Counted from the first letter of the stretch, positions 12,401 through 25,190 are shown. The stretch: 64,000 bases of DNA from Branchiostoma floridae (GCF_000003815.2 NC_049981.1:23861593-23925592); one strand, 5' to 3'. Notes: a model not told the origin generated them from the sequence alone. A program made the numbers and translations.

Positions 12401-13440
12401 TTTTAATGTTATGTACTTTTACCAGTAAGAACAAAATGTTACATATAGCTATCTCTTTTCATACAAGAATAATGCACCCTTACAAATAGTTACATAAAAT
12501 CTTCAAGCTGTCTTTTATCGATGAAAATACAGTCTCAGTAGTTGCTGTTGAGGTTTCCTTTTTAAAGTTAAAAATCGTTGAACGTGTCTGACTCAACAAT
12601 CTCCCATATGCCCTTGCCATATTTTATGTGATATACATGTAGTAACTGATTGCATTTGATGAAGTATATCTATCCATAGCTCATAAACTCTTCAAATAAT
12701 GATACAGAATAGCTCATGTTACACAATCTCTCGTTGTTCGGGTCTTAAATAATTGAACTCCACCTCAACAGGACTATTCTCTTCCCTAAATTGACCAATA
12801 GGAGCTCAGATTTCCGATCACTATGAAGATCGGTCCAACAGGAGGTCAAAATTCTCTCTCACTGTGGAAAGCAGTCATCACACCATGGTAACATACAGCT
12901 CTCAGTCTGTCAATAATTAGCCAATGTCAGCAATATAATTAATATGTACATTAACATGGTTAGAGTGTTTCATGATTAAGCCTTGCTAGTCATCAAGCAT
13001 CTACAGGGGCCAGAACTTTAACAGTGGAGGGGCCAGCTAGAAGCTTGGCCTATCCAGGGTATGGTGCGGTACAGCTATAGGTTACCAATCTAGTACAGTG
13101 AGGAAATGCTAGATTATCATTTACTAATTATAATTGTAACTCTAATTGGAGATCGAAATAAACAAACAAACAAACTAGATGTATTTGAAATAACGACAGC
13201 AAGCGCAGCGTGCAAGGTACAAATATATCACACAAAGTCATTGAGTTACATATACATGCATGATGACCATTGCAGTAGCAACGGCAAATAACGCTACATT
13301 AATATTGTCAAAACTCAATCGTAAACATTACATAGCATCATATAACCTTAGGAAGCAACAATCCGTCCGTTGATTAAAGAACATCACAGTGCTACAATTT
13401 CGTAAATATATATATTCTATGATAAAATTTTTCACAGTCA
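9426..13440. other. Gene-poor interval with a duplicated unknown repeat
   Basis: A segment of about 60 bp occurs twice, at about 10328-10390 and 10590-10655, sharing AAATTATTACATC.ATAAT.AAAACA and CGCGAAAAAAAA-like ends. A TATA-like TATATATAGGGG lies near 11965. Open frames here are short and without recognisable motifs; I see no supportable gene. Confidence 0.5.
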
Positions 13441-13637
13441 AATAAATTGCAGTGCCCAAAGGATTTTATCCATGAAATGAAACCAGTATGCCCTGAAAGG
13501 TTTTCTGTTCACGAACGCTTACAGACTCTGCACAGACTAACGATAAGTAAGTACCAGATGGCTGTTGCCAGCATGCCAGACGTTCAAGTCAGTCAAGGCT
13601 TGAATTATCCAGACCTAAGTGCATTAAGTACTTCTCT

Positions 13638-14294
13638 ATGAAGCATCCTACGCAGGGCCGATACGATATACCTCGGAAGGCTCTATCAGACCTGGCTAAG
13701 CTTCCTTCCCTTGGGGCCTGGCCTCTACCAGACAATAAGAGCTACCAGCTACCAGACAATAAGAGCTACCAGCTACCAGACAATAAGAGCTACCAGCTAA
13801 CAGACAATAAGAGCTACCAGCTACCAGACAATAAGAGCTACCAGCTACCAGACAATAAGAGCTACCAGCTACCAGACAATAAGAGCTACCAGCTACCAGA
13901 CAATAAGAGCTACCAGCTAACAGACAATAAGAGCTACCAGCTAACAGACAATAAGAGCTACCAGCTACCAGACAATAAGAGCTACCAGCTACCAGACAAT
14001 AAGAGCTACCAGCTACCAGACAATAAGAGCTACCAGCTACCAGACAATAAGAGCTACCAGCTACCAGACAATAAGAGCTACCAGCTACCAGACAATAAGA
14101 GCTACCAGCTAACAGACAATAAGAGCTACCAGCTACCAGACAATAAGAGCTACCAGCTACCAGACAATAAGAGCTACCAGCTACCAGACAATAAGAGCTA
14201 CCAGCTAACAGACAATAAGAGCTACCAGCTACCAGACAACAAGATAATCGGCCACCCAAATCAGTCAATTTTCTTACAGCCGAGAACATGTTAG
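13638..14294 (+). CDS. Octapeptide-repeat ORF over a minisatellite (doubtful gene)
   Basis: A 218-codon frame has 29 non-repeated residues, then 21 full copies plus a partial copy of LPDNKSYQ (L-T variants at copies 4, 9, 10, 17 and 21), then 18 or so unrelated residues. The DNA unit is 24 bp, so the frame stays open for trivial arithmetic reasons; the complementary strand is open too (13696-14301, an AGSSYCLV repeat). The ATG overlaps by four bases (ATGA) the end of a preceding 64-codon frame (13447-13641). There are no dibasic cleavage sites, so it does not resemble a neuropeptide precursor. No signal peptide or splice evidence is seen. Most likely a non-coding minisatellite. Confidence 0.2.
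   Translation: MKHPTQGRYDIPRKALSDLAKLPSLGAWPLPDNKSYQLPDNKSYQLPDNKSYQLTDNKSYQLPDNKSYQLPDNKSYQLPDNKSYQLPDNKSYQLTDNKSYQLTDNKSYQLPDNKSYQLPDNKSYQLPDNKSYQLPDNKSYQLPDNKSYQLPDNKSYQLTDNKSYQLPDNKSYQLPDNKSYQLPDNKSYQLTDNKSYQLPDNKIIGHPNQSIFLQPRTC
13725..14243. repeat. 24-bp minisatellite, 21.6 copies
   Basis: The unit CTACCAGACAATAAGAGCTA plus CCAG repeats in perfect register over 519 bp. The only recurrent variant is a single C/A change (CTACC versus CTAAC), scattered at five copies. Such near-identity implies recent expansion or homogenisation. Confidence 0.97.
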
Positions 14295-14985
14295 AGACCA
14301 CAGATATGGAGACCTCTGTCCGGTTCGGCAGAGCGTCCTTTGAATATTGGGTTGCCCTACAGATCCTGTAGATTTTGTTCAGGTTGAGTTATCCTTTTAC
14401 AGCCGGCACCTTGTCCTTGCGGTTACTAGTACTTTACACAAGGATACCGCTTAAAGTTAAATGCCTCGCCACTACTGTAATTAATATACAACAAACTAAC
14501 AAACCACCAAGATTTGACCATAAAAGTCAACGGATACATGATGATCCGACTTAGATCCATAATCCACGAACCTATGTACAGACGTAAAACAAGAAATCCC
14601 CTCAGTTAAATATCTAGATCTTTTTGTGAGTTTCTCTAATGCCCAACCCATTTTTTGTCGATCTTTAAATGCCATGCATATGTTAGTGATACTCTACTTC
14701 CTTTCTTTTCTTTTCTTAACCAACTCATCCATAAGAGGTCATTCGTCAGGAACGCGGCTAACCAGCAATCCGTGAACTATATACCAATCTACTCTTTAGT
14801 ATAGGTACTATTAGGTAGTATGTCTTTTGTACTTATTTCTGATAGGAACTTACTATAATCCACAACCTGAATCTTGATATAGAAATTGTGCAAACCTTTC
14901 AAAAGTAGAATCTTATTTCTGCAGGATAATATTTTTTTCATAAAATGTATAATTTCTTATGTAAAATACATTTCACATTCTTCCC
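14244..14985. other. Intergenic, no feature seen
   Basis: AT-rich with no recognisable exon or repeat; it separates the minisatellite from the 3' end of the receptor gene. Confidence 0.5.
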
Positions 14986-15014
14986 TTTATTGGTGGGATA
15001 GTGCAATCTTTATT
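14986..15014 (-). terminator. Tandem poly(A) signals of the minus-strand GPCR
   Basis: AATAAA on the minus strand at 15014-15009 and 14991-14986, about 8 and 31 nt after the stop codon at 15022. The very short 3'UTR makes the second hexamer the likelier signal. Confidence 0.55.
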
Positions 15015-15021
15015 TGTGGGA

Positions 15022-18000
15022 TCAGTTGGGTATGACAGTATTGTCTGCCATCACTGGGAGGTTTATCGGAGGTGATTGAGGCTTGCAAACAATGTCCATT
15101 GCCATCTTCTCGGCATTGTTGCTGTCACGAGCTAACCGGTTTCCTTTGGCCTTCTTGTGGCAGCAGATCTCTGCAGCGCGGCTGCGCAGGTTGCTGCTGT
15201 ACAAACCGTAGATGAACGGATCCATCGCGCTGTTGGCGAAAGCCATCACGTGAGCAATCGGGTAGATGTAGCTGTGCAGCATCGCTGATTGGTCGTGGGT
15301 CAGCTGACCGAAGTCCTCCAATAGCCAACAGCTGTAGAGCGGCATCCAGGTGATGGCGAAGACGGCGACGATGATCACCATCATCTTGATGATGCGGCTT
15401 CGTTGCTCAGTCTGGTTACTGCATGCCTTGGGCGCAGCAGCTGACCTGAATGGGGAACATAAACTAGCTATTAATATGTGTTAGGCACTGGTATGGTTCT
15501 TCTTTGGAAACCGGATGGAAGACGTAGGCGTAGTTGTCCTGACAATTCGAGGCGGATGCTGGATCTCAGCTAGATTTGTCTGTTCTGCTATGCTTACCAA
15601 GACCATTGACAATGAGAAACTAGTGCCACCAACTCAGTATCAACTGAGCTAGTCAATATGATATTAGTTTGTTAAGACCTTGTAAGCTTGAGTCACACTG
15701 TTGTGCTCACATAATAAAGCAGAGGGCTCGTCCCTTTGTATTGAAAAAGTTATAATCTGTTACATAAGTGGGAAAGATATAAACAGACACACAGAATTTA
15801 GGACTCCTTTGTGTTGTACAATAATGATATTTATGACATGCGGCTGAAAATTCAAAATGCTAGTGTATTTAAATATATATATCATATATTTCAGTTTCAC
15901 AATGTTTGCATCTAAGAAAATAAAACCTTCCTCGCGACACTAGTAATAATTTTTCATAGCCGTAATCGGGAACACAGCATCAATCTTCCTAAGCATATAA
16001 CAAGAAACCATTCTTGACGTACTTGGTCATCCACAGCTTGAAGCCCGTTCTGCCGTACAGGAAGGTGTTGATGAGGACAGGTGCTGCGTAACAGATGACG
16101 AATAGGAAGGCGCTGTACGCCTTACGCAGCATCGGGGATGGCCAGAACGCTCCACACACAAACAGGGTCAGCTCTCCTATGTGGAAGGACTCGTCACGGC
16201 GGACAAAAGCCTAGATAAAACATACAAACAAATATTAGATATATTCTTAAATTATGTCTTCTATATGTTGATCTTCCATTAAATAGGGCTATTTTTTTCT
16301 ACATAATACATTCGATTAAGCCAGCCAGTAATCCAAGGATCAAGTATGCATGCGCAGTCGTGATGTATCTTTGTCGCAGAGGGTAAAGGTTAGTAGCCCT
16401 CTGAAAATTCTGGAATGTCTATTTGCCTTGAACTGTCACTTAAGAACACGTGACCCATGCGCTGGTGTGAACTTACTTATCATTAGTTATTGTTTTACCC
16501 TCTTCATATGCTGATATCATCTAAATGACATTTCAACATGTCTTTCATTGTGGCGATAAAAGTCAGAGCAGTAAAAAAAAGCGGACGCATCTCCGCTGTG
16601 GAACCGTAGGAAGCCCATACTTGAATGTACTTCAAGGATATGTACGCAAGGATAACAAGCTAGAGTTCACCTGTGGTGCCATGATGATGGCGGCGGCAAC
16701 CCAGATGGCGATTATCAGGTACACGGTCTGACGGACAGTCAGGCGGTCACGTGCCGGGTGGACAATCACACAGTATCTAAATAGTAAAAAAATTGAAAGC
16801 ATATCAGGATTACATTCTTTTTTGGTAAAAAATAAAGAGCTGTCGAAAATGTTTCCTCTAAACTTTTGGTTGATTATTTTGGTTACAACTGTAGATTGTC
16901 ATTGTATATATGAAATAGCCACAGGCTAAATAGATACAGAACTACAGATAGATTTACTAAATCGCGGTTTTAATAAAAACACAGCAACGCATTATTTTGT
17001 AGTAAGATAGCAAAAGGTTAGGCACGTGTTAGCTCATAAACAACATCTCTCTACAAGTATTTCCCACATTAAGAGAGCTTAATAAGGATCATCCTTGAGT
17101 GTTTGTGACCTTTAAGGCGTGACACGATGAGTATTTGCTTGGCTCGAGGAAAGATATACCATCACCTGTCGAAGGCAATAGCAGTCATGGTGAAAACAGA
17201 CGTGGCTACCGACATGCCTTGCAGCATCGGGCTGAGTTTGCACATGACGTCACCGAGGTAGTTTTCTGAGAAACATATAAACGCCTTCAGTAAATATATA
17301 TATATATATATTTACTGCTCTAGGTACGCATGAGCATCTCAACAATATTTTATACATTATCAGACATACGTTGCCTGCGTAAAAAGACATTTTATCCATC
17401 AAGGTTTCAGTAATATTGCGAGTAACGTTTTCAGGGCTAAAGAAGTATCATTGATGGATAAAAATCCATTTGAGTTTGCGTAGCTGAGGACCCATTATAC
17501 AAACAGTCGGACGCGTGATATATAATTATCATTCAGTCAGTTGAACTCAGGTTTTGGATGTCCGTGATTCCATTTGTCGCTACTTTATCATAAGGGTTCT
17601 TAAAGGTACTGTTTGGGCAGTTGGTTTATCTAGTATGATTTATCATGGCCATTTTAACCAGAAATTTTCAAAAATATCCAAATGAGATCTTAAAGCTTTA
17701 GTGACCTTTTTTTCTTCTACTTTGAATAGTATAAACGTTGCTCAAAGGTCAGCTAGTTTGGTTGGCCAACAAAGTATTAACCGCTACGTTCTTTGCAAGG
17801 TAAAGGTTGGCCTTTACTCTGAAGGTCGCGTGTGGAATGTTTGCAAACCACTCCTCTTAATTGGCCATATAGCGAAATATAAACCGGGGATATTTTCTTT
17901 CTACAGCAATGGAAAATGTAATCAAATGAGCAAACCCCAAACATTAAACAAAAATTGATACTGATTTTGAGACATACTTGGTAGGATCAATTTGGGCTGT

Positions 18001-19107
18001 TTGAAATATCCCCCAGTAATTTCGTTTCCCGATGGTAGCTATGCGTCATTAGGAATACTTGCTAAATTGATTTTGGTTACGGGAAGGAACTACGACATTT
18101 AATAGGAAAATGGTATTTTGCGTAATGATAGGAAAATGATATTTTGCGTAATGAGGACTACTGCTATTACAATTATACTGTTATGACTGTTATACGGAAC
18201 ACCAACAAACATGCATATGTCTCCTACATGTAAAGTATGCAATTTACGGGGTAGTGGAACCGCAGTCAGAATATGTAACGGTGGTTGGGCGCGATATGAC
18301 AAAAAATTGATAACGTACTTGGGAGTACGTTGATTAAGGTTAGGCATTGTACGTAAATGGTTATCCAACAGCCTCCTTATAAGCCCTTTCACAGAGATCA
18401 GAACGCATGTGTGGTGACAGGAATTCTAGGTAATATGTCAAAGGGTAAGGTCCTGAAAATGAAAACAGTCCTTGTTGACCATTGTTCCAATTTGCATAAC
18501 AATGTCCAGCACGCGGGTTTTCGTTTACTTTTTTGTGGTCCTTTACTTTTGACATATTACCAAGAATTCCTGTCGCCACACATGCGTCCTGATCTATCTC
18601 TGTTTATTGTAATATTACGTATATATCCCCATATTATGTTACACAGTAAGTATTATGATTGGTAAATTTAGTCTCATAAAATGTTTGTTATGACACAGAA
18701 AAGCCTTATGTTGTACCTTGCATTCTGTACATTGTGATCTTTAGATATGTTTGTTACTCACCGGTGAATATGTGGCCCACCAACGTGAACGGGATGCAAA
18801 ACACCCCGACTAGGAGGTCACTCACGGCAAGGTTCAAGATGAAGGAGTGGGTAACATCTCGCAGTGACGCAGTTCTCGCGATGATATAACACACCACGAG
18901 ATTACCCACAATGCACAGCAAGAACACGACGACATAGATCACTACAAAGATGATGATGATGTACATTGGCTGTTTGTACTTGTCGATCGGAATGTTGTCA
19001 AACCTAGAGTAGTTCGAGCCAGTTTCATTTTTTTCGGGGAGGTAATCTTCAAACCCCATCGACTCCATTATGGGGCATTCATTGACAGAATTATCCGAGA
19101 AATTCAT
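15022..19107 (-). CDS. NPFF-receptor-like class A GPCR, 5 coding exons, 387 aa
   Basis: Exons (minus): 19107-18762, 17265-17166, 16776-16671, 16210-16023, 15445-15022; all junctions are GT/AG and the frame is continuous (1164 nt). The product should be a seven-helix plasma-membrane peptide receptor. The N-terminus has N-glycosylation sequons at N2, N27 and N32. TM1 carries IVGNLVV, TM2 [11 protein letters not shown], the TM3 start the conserved Cys (VMCKLSP), and the TM3 end AIAFDRYCVIVHP (DRY kept). TM6 has ITWMPLY in place of CWxP, and TM7 ends NSAMDPFIYG (DPxxY form of NPxxY). [18 protein letters not shown] and the TM7 YIYPIAH motif point to the NPFF/RFamide receptor group; orexin- or NPY-type is less likely. 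An acceptor at 19121 implies a 5' non-coding exon, perhaps with its donor at 27613 (AAAGGGG|GTGAGT). The ligand cannot be read from sequence. Confidence 0.92.
18391..18603. mobile_element. Inverted-repeat element in intron 1 of the GPCR
   Basis: The left arm, about 18391-18445 (ACAGAGATCAGAACGCATGT, then GGAATTCTAGGTAATATGTC), and the right arm, about 18547-18603, are imperfect inverted complements, with CAGAGATCAG and CTGATCTATCTCTG at the outer ends. Non-coding MITE-like insertion. Confidence 0.75.
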
Positions 19108-19648
19108 CTGATTCTGTCTCCTGCAGGAGAAAAAAAATCACTTTCTTATTTTTATATTTTCACGTACATGTTACCATAACAGTCATATGATCTTCTCAGT
19201 AAATGCATCAACCATACGCTTTCATAGTCAATAATTTTGCAATACATACATGTATTTTTCCATTAAATGGTACCCAAGAACTCGTCTCTTCACAATTATG
19301 TAATGCAGGTGATAAAGCTATCATTAAAAAAACAATATGTTGTACTGATAATGTAAACAATCTAACGCATCATGGCATTGTCGTATTTATTACAGCCACA
19401 ATGTGCATCATATGTATGATCATGATATCAACGATCAAACATATAACTTTTCCAGCAATTTCCGATGGAAGCCGAAGTCAGATTCGGGTGCTCAGGGCTA
19501 GTTATGTGATCTTTTTTTTTAAACGAAGAGCCTTCGAACATAATTGATACATTAGCGCATACAGTTCTGTTCAATACAATTTCATACCCTTCAGCAGCAA
19601 TTTTCTACGGTGTATTTTGTCTTTTATTTGTTAATGAATCTACTTATA

Positions 19649-20568
19649 ACTAGAGTTCGGCGACCTCATACCCAGGAATATTTAGAGATTTTGTAGATTT
19701 TATGAAAATAACTTACACATTTACATTATGCGCTATGATGTTCATCATTGACTAACTTACACATGCAGCTAGTGTAAATTTCCCCACCAATTCTCATTAG
19801 GTAGTTTTTTTTTTCATTTTTGTATTAATAATGCAAATCAATCCCTCATTTGTTTGGTATCTGTTTATGTTCCACCTGTCATGAATTACATGTGCTACAT
19901 TTTTTTGAATTCCAGCTATGGAAAACAATATAAACAATTGCAAATCATTGTTCAAATTTTTGCCAAAATGTAAACAATAATGAAAATTTGCTGTTCCTTC
20001 CTTCAGTTATCCTGTTCCGAATGTTTGCACAAAAATGCCTATGTAGTTCCCAAATTAAATCTTGGGGGGCTAAAACTTGAATGTCTTTGTCACCTTGTCT
20101 TGATGTTGAAAGCTATCTGACACCCAAATGGCAAGACCATACCATGTCAGGAACAAAAAGATACATAGAAAAACTGCTATGATAGCATATTCTTATTATT
20201 TACTCCTATTTTGCATAATTTGTATTTTATATTGTACAGCTTTGTTGAATTTACCCACATATCTAAAATCATGAAAATACGGTTTCCTTTCTTTCTCTTC
20301 AGACATTTTTTGACAAAAATGCCCCTACTATTCCGAGTTGAACTAACGGCTAGGTGACCCAATCTTATGTCACTTCTTCCTGAGCATAAAACTCCACTAA
20401 CACGTGAATATCATGACAATGGCTTGTTCAGAATAACAAAGAATTCTGCTGCATTACCAACAGATGCTGCTAGGGGTCCAAAATGTAATCATTTCCAGCT
20501 TTCGTCATACCCTACCAAAACACCAAGTATGTAGCCAAACTCAGAGTTCTTGAGTTATCTTGTTCAAC
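19649..20568. repeat. Dispersed repeat, copy 1 (ACTAGAGTTCGGCGACC family)
   Basis: It starts ACTAGAGTTCGGCGACCTCA, the same as the copy at 32911, and shares with it TTCATCATTG.CTAAC, ATTTGGTATCTG, AAAAATGCC, and a 3' portion (GTCACTT.TTTCTGAGCA, CACCAAGTATG). There is no long open frame. It ends in the CA array. Confidence 0.75.
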
Positions 20569-20583
20569 CACACACACACACAC

Positions 20584-20660
<77 letters not shown>
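20569..20660. repeat. (CA)n microsatellite
   Basis: A run of about 46 CA dinucleotides interrupted once by a G, at the 3' edge of a dispersed repeat copy. Confidence 0.97.
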
Positions 20661-20662
<2 letters not shown>

Positions 20663-20744
20663 AAATAAATATTATTCTGTATAATGTCATTTCCTTAGGC
20701 ATCAATGAACAGCGATGTCTTTATTTCTTATAGTAAATAGAACC

Positions 20745-21050
20745 AATTATTCCGATATACCTCGCTCCGGGCTGGTAATGTGACCTCTTTCAAAATATGA
20801 AGCCTCCAACATAACGTAATTGGAGGAAATGGACACATTTCTGCAGCATAGAATGTCATTTGTTAAGGTATCAAAGAACGCCAGTGACTTAAAAAAAATT
20901 AATTTACTGCTAATAGCTCAGATACACCTCCGGGCTAGAAACGTATCCTTTTTCAAACGAGGAGAATGTAATGTAATTGGGAGAAATTATTCAGATATAA
21001 CCCCGGGCTAGGTAATTTCCTCTTTCTTAAAGAATCTTTCAAACCTAATC
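20745..21050. repeat. Diverged tandem units around CGGGCTaGtAA
   Basis: CTCCGGGCTGGTAATGTGACCTC, CTCCGGGCTAGAAACGTATCC and CCCGGGCTAGGTAATTTCCTC, each followed by CTTTCaaA.gAag and a GAACATAATTG-like phrase, recur at about 20765, 20930 and 21003; a related unit lies at about 19490. A degenerate satellite-like array. Confidence 0.5.
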
Positions 21051-23101
21051 AGAATAAGCAAAGAAAAAGTGTCCTTGCCTTCGGCTATACACGGAGGGAT
21101 TTTCTATGTTTTACAAATCAAAACTAAATCCCTTTTTTTACTGTAAATTATTTCTTTAGCTATTTGGCTCACAAGCATATACTCCTTCTTTCTACTTGCT
21201 CCTCCCGATAGTCATTATAAGAAAAAGGGTCATTATATATCGAAACGGCGACGTTGTATCTTCCATACAGATGTGGCTTATCTAAATACCACTACAGTCT
21301 CGCCTAAACCTATGTAGCGTTAACGTTTCTTACTGTATTTTGTACTTCCATTTATGTCGATTTTGATTATAACGATGGTGCCCTGCGAACATAGATTTTT
21401 GGCCGTTTAAAAAAAAGAAATTCAAACAAACTCTAAATCGTACAAAGCAGGTGTAAAATGAGCAAATTCATGCAAAAGAAATTGTAAATGAAAACTGATA
21501 TGTCATAGGATGCTAAAGTCGATTCCAATGCCAAGGAAGAAGATGTGACAAATGTTTTTCGGGCCAAGCATTTTGCATTCGCACACTCGTATCAGTGGGA
21601 GTTCCGGGAAGATGTGTTGCTTCGTATAGTTGGATTCATATTAAGTTGTACTGGCGATAGCATGTCACTCGTTTTTATGAGAAAGAGCCCATCGTGTGTT
21701 CTCTAGCCCTATTTAGATGGTGGACACGCATCGGGCCACCGATTGAGTCAGCTAAAGTTATATCAATCGGACAGTCCAGCGGCATCACTCTGGTATATCT
21801 GGAAAGGTTTCGGACCCTTTGGAATAGACGGCAATAGCTGAGGGACCTTGGAGCGACGTCGACCAAAATGGTACTTGATTAGATTAGAGTGACATTGCAA
21901 TTCTATAGTTGGAATATAATGCAAGAAGTATATTTTCATAGACATAACGACAGCATCAAATGATTCGGTCTTTATCACTACAATTTGTTGAGTAACCTCT
22001 GTCAAATGTCACTTCACTAGAGAGGGATATCGGTCTGTTTCCATAATCTTACACTAACCCATTATTTTCCTGTGCTGTTCCTGTCTGTTCCGTGTCTAGA
22101 CACGTTCACAATCCACTGCCTTCAGAACAAAAATTACGAACCAAAGCATGCCCAAACCGTAAACGTATCATTCAGGCAAATGAACATGTCATGATTCTGG
22201 GGGTGGTCTGATTAGTCTGTCAATTAAGTTAACACTGAGTCAGACGAAATTAGGACAGGTTCAGTGACCTGGTGATTGATTAAATATTTTCCGTTTCTAA
22301 ACCCAAATTGAAAAAAAATGTCCCTTGTCAAATTAATTCACTAATGATTGTGATACTCTGACTCGGAGACTTTTTTCAAAGACCATACATTATTTATTTC
22401 AGGAGATTAATCTGGATGTTTAATTTTTTTCACGTCAGACTTCAGGCGCATCCAAATGTAATTTCGCGGCCTCGCACACAATCTTCCCAGACACTCCACA
22501 TCGACTCGATATGATTATTACCTCATGGAAAGATGTTCACCCTCGATAGCGGTGCTGTTTTTGATTGTGATCTTGTGTTTAAACCTACAGCACCCCATCA
22601 TTTCGATAAATTTACTATTTGGGTAGTTATTAAGGTTCCGAAGAAGAACTGCAAATCTGACCCTCTATCGGCTTTCTCAGGTTCTGCAGTAATACATACC
22701 GACATCCCTGTTCCTGAACGGATTGTGGTATAGTATATATTAAAGACAGCTGCATTATATCTTTTAGTAAAAGCCAACACTACCTAAAGTCAGCGTTTGC
22801 CAAGGATAGAGTTACAAATCTCCCTGCCGCTGTGCATACGGTGTAGGTAACTAGGACACCTGTGAGGCAAATACTTATAGAGTTGAATTACATCCGAAAT
22901 GACGTATTAACAACATTGGTGGCATTAAAAAAGATATTTAGACGGAGGGAGGAAAGGCTTTTGAGGCCTGTTCCAACTTTCATGTCACTTAAGATGCAAT
23001 GTGTAAACTTTGACACTTCTCCTGAAATTTACTCGGGAACGATTTCAGATTTCATCTTTCGTGTTTTCATGGCGGCGGAATTACAACAGAAAATAGTAAT
23101 A
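21051..23101. other. Intergenic upstream of the GPCR, no gene seen
   Basis: Moderately AT-rich. Short frames exist but none has splice context or motifs that I can support. Confidence 0.45.
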
Positions 23102-24743
23102 ACTAGAGTTCGAAGAACACATCCCTTCGCCAAATAATCATGCCTTTAAGGTCCTATTCATGTATTACCAAATAGTACCTACCCCAATAGCAAATAACTG
23201 CATGAACATGTGTTCCTCACAAACCCACAAATGCTATCAAAAACATAATCTTCTTGGAGAAGGTGACAATGAATTATGAACAATGTTGTGATACTTTCCA
23301 GCGCAACTTTCATAGTGTTTTGTTACAATCCTATAGTCTCTACCAGACTCCAGCCTGGCCGAATAGTAAATGATGATAGGGGGCTTTTGCCATGTGTCGT
23401 TGACATTTCTCTCTTTCTCAGTTACATATATTACAAGTTTGAAAGTCCTATCATGCAGTGGATTTATAAACTTTCCTCATTAATTATGCAAATCAACTGA
23501 TGATTTGCATTATGCATGGCATCACATAGGCTATCTACATACCAAAAATCATGATGATCCGTCAACATGTTCATGTTTACTCATTAATTATTTAAATGAG
23601 GTCGTCATTTACATAATTGAGATGTAATGGACATTTCTCTTTCTCAGTTACATATGTGACAAATTTGTCCTATCATGGAATTCAGTAGATTTATGAACTT
23701 TTCTCATTAATTATGCAAATTAGCTGACGGTTTGCATAATTAGTATTACATTATGTAAGTATTCACTTAGGCTATCTTCCACTCAAAAATCACGACCACA
23801 GTGTTCAGAACAAGAGATGTCAAAAATTGAAGTTTTGCTGCAGTACCTTAGGAAGTCGCTAGGGGGCCCATTATCGAACTTGACCTTCATTTTTCTGACC
23901 CCTACCCACCTACCAAATATTATGAGGATCCATACAAGGCTTTTCGAGTTACGCATTCCACAAACAAACGGACGCACACACTCGGCCCGCTACCGTCCTG
24001 ACGAAAAATGCTATGTCAACCACTTTCAAACTCAAACTTTCTTACCGCAACCGCTACTCAAACACCAGATATCATGAAAATCAATACACAGCTTCTCGAG
24101 TTATATGCTGTTGGCATGATTTATGAACTTTCCTCATTTATTATGCAAATTAGCTGTTGATTTATATAATAAGTATTACATAATGTAAGTCATCACTCAT
24201 TCTATCTACATACCAAAAATAATGATGATCCATCTACACATTCTTGAGTTATTCTCGTCCAAAGTTTGAAAGAAATCGGTGCCTGCAGTTCCAGGGGGTC
24301 CAAACTTACAGCACTCACTCTCTGCTCCAAGGGCTATCTACTACTCAAAAATCATGACCACAGCATGTCCAGAACATGAGGTGTCAAAAATTCATGTTTT
24401 GCTGCAGTACCTTAGGAAGCCGCTAGGGGGCCTATTATCGAACTTGACCTTCGTTTGCCTGACCCCCACCCACCTACCAAATATCATCAGGATCCATTCA
24501 AAAGTTCTCGAGTTATACTGTTTACAAGAAAGCGGACGCACACATTCCCCCCGCTACCGCCCTGACGGAAAAAGGATACGCCAACCATTTTTGAACACGA
24601 CCTTCCTGTCCGCAACCGCTACTCAAATACCAAATATCATTAAAATCCATACACAGCATCTCTAGTTATATGCTGTTGACCTACATATTGGGACACAACA
24701 TGAGGCCTTAACCAAAAATATAACCTTCTCGGCGAAGGTAATA
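23102..24743. repeat. Dispersed repeat, copy 2 (composite)
   Basis: It starts ACTAGAGTTCG like the copies at 19649 and 32911, and ends TATAACCTTCTCGGCGAAGG, a hairpin. Inside, the modules TTTCTCATTAATTATGCAAAT, CTATCTaCataCCAAAAAT and CTGCAGTACCTTAGGAAG recur two or three times (for example 23840 and 24403). No coding capacity. Confidence 0.75.
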
Positions 24744-24901
24744 AAGTTTATTGCCAGTGGGATAATTGCAGGTAACATGAGAGATTTGGACAAAGTAAAA
24801 AAAAAACAATATCAAAGGTGTCTACTCTAGTCTAAAACTAGTAAAAGCTAACTCTAGGTCCCTGGTTATTGGGTTCGACTCCAGTGGAAGACGAAAAATC
24901 C

Positions 24902-25190
24902 CACCTTTTCTATTATGTGTGGGTTTTGTGAAGTTAGAAGGAGAATTTTTTTCTTTTTGTCGGTGATGTTAAGAAGTTTGGATGGAATTTGGTGGCCTCT
25001 TCAAACAACTCTTTTCTTTCGTGATCATAGAAAGAGCAGTTTGACAAAAAATGTGTTTCGTCTTCCACCATGTTTGACGTGCACTGTTTGCACCTTCTTT
25101 TACATACAGGAAGCTTAGTAGACTTCAGATTTGTACTGAGTGAATAGCCCTCACTACAGTACGTGACGTCGTCCCTCACCTCACCTCACG
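24902..25190 (-). mobile_element. LINE 3' fragment (C-terminal zinc-binding segment)
   Basis: The minus-strand frame contains CKRRCKQCTSNMVEDETHFL followed by SNCSFYDHER. The C-x2-C ... VEDE.HFL..C arrangement is typical of the end of reverse-transcriptase ORFs of CR1/L2/jockey-type LINEs. The reverse-transcriptase core is missing, so it is 5'-truncated and dead. A B-box-like GGTTCGACTCC lies nearby at about 24872. Confidence 0.7.

Noticed and set aside
12144-12428. 94-codon plus-strand frame downstream of a TATA-like box near 11965
   Set aside because: No motif, no poly(A) or splice support; the TATA-like run is expected by chance in such AT-rich DNA.
13696-14301. 201-codon antisense frame with AGSSYCLV repeats
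   Set aside because: Mirror of the 24-bp minisatellite; the unit length keeps any stop-free frame open.
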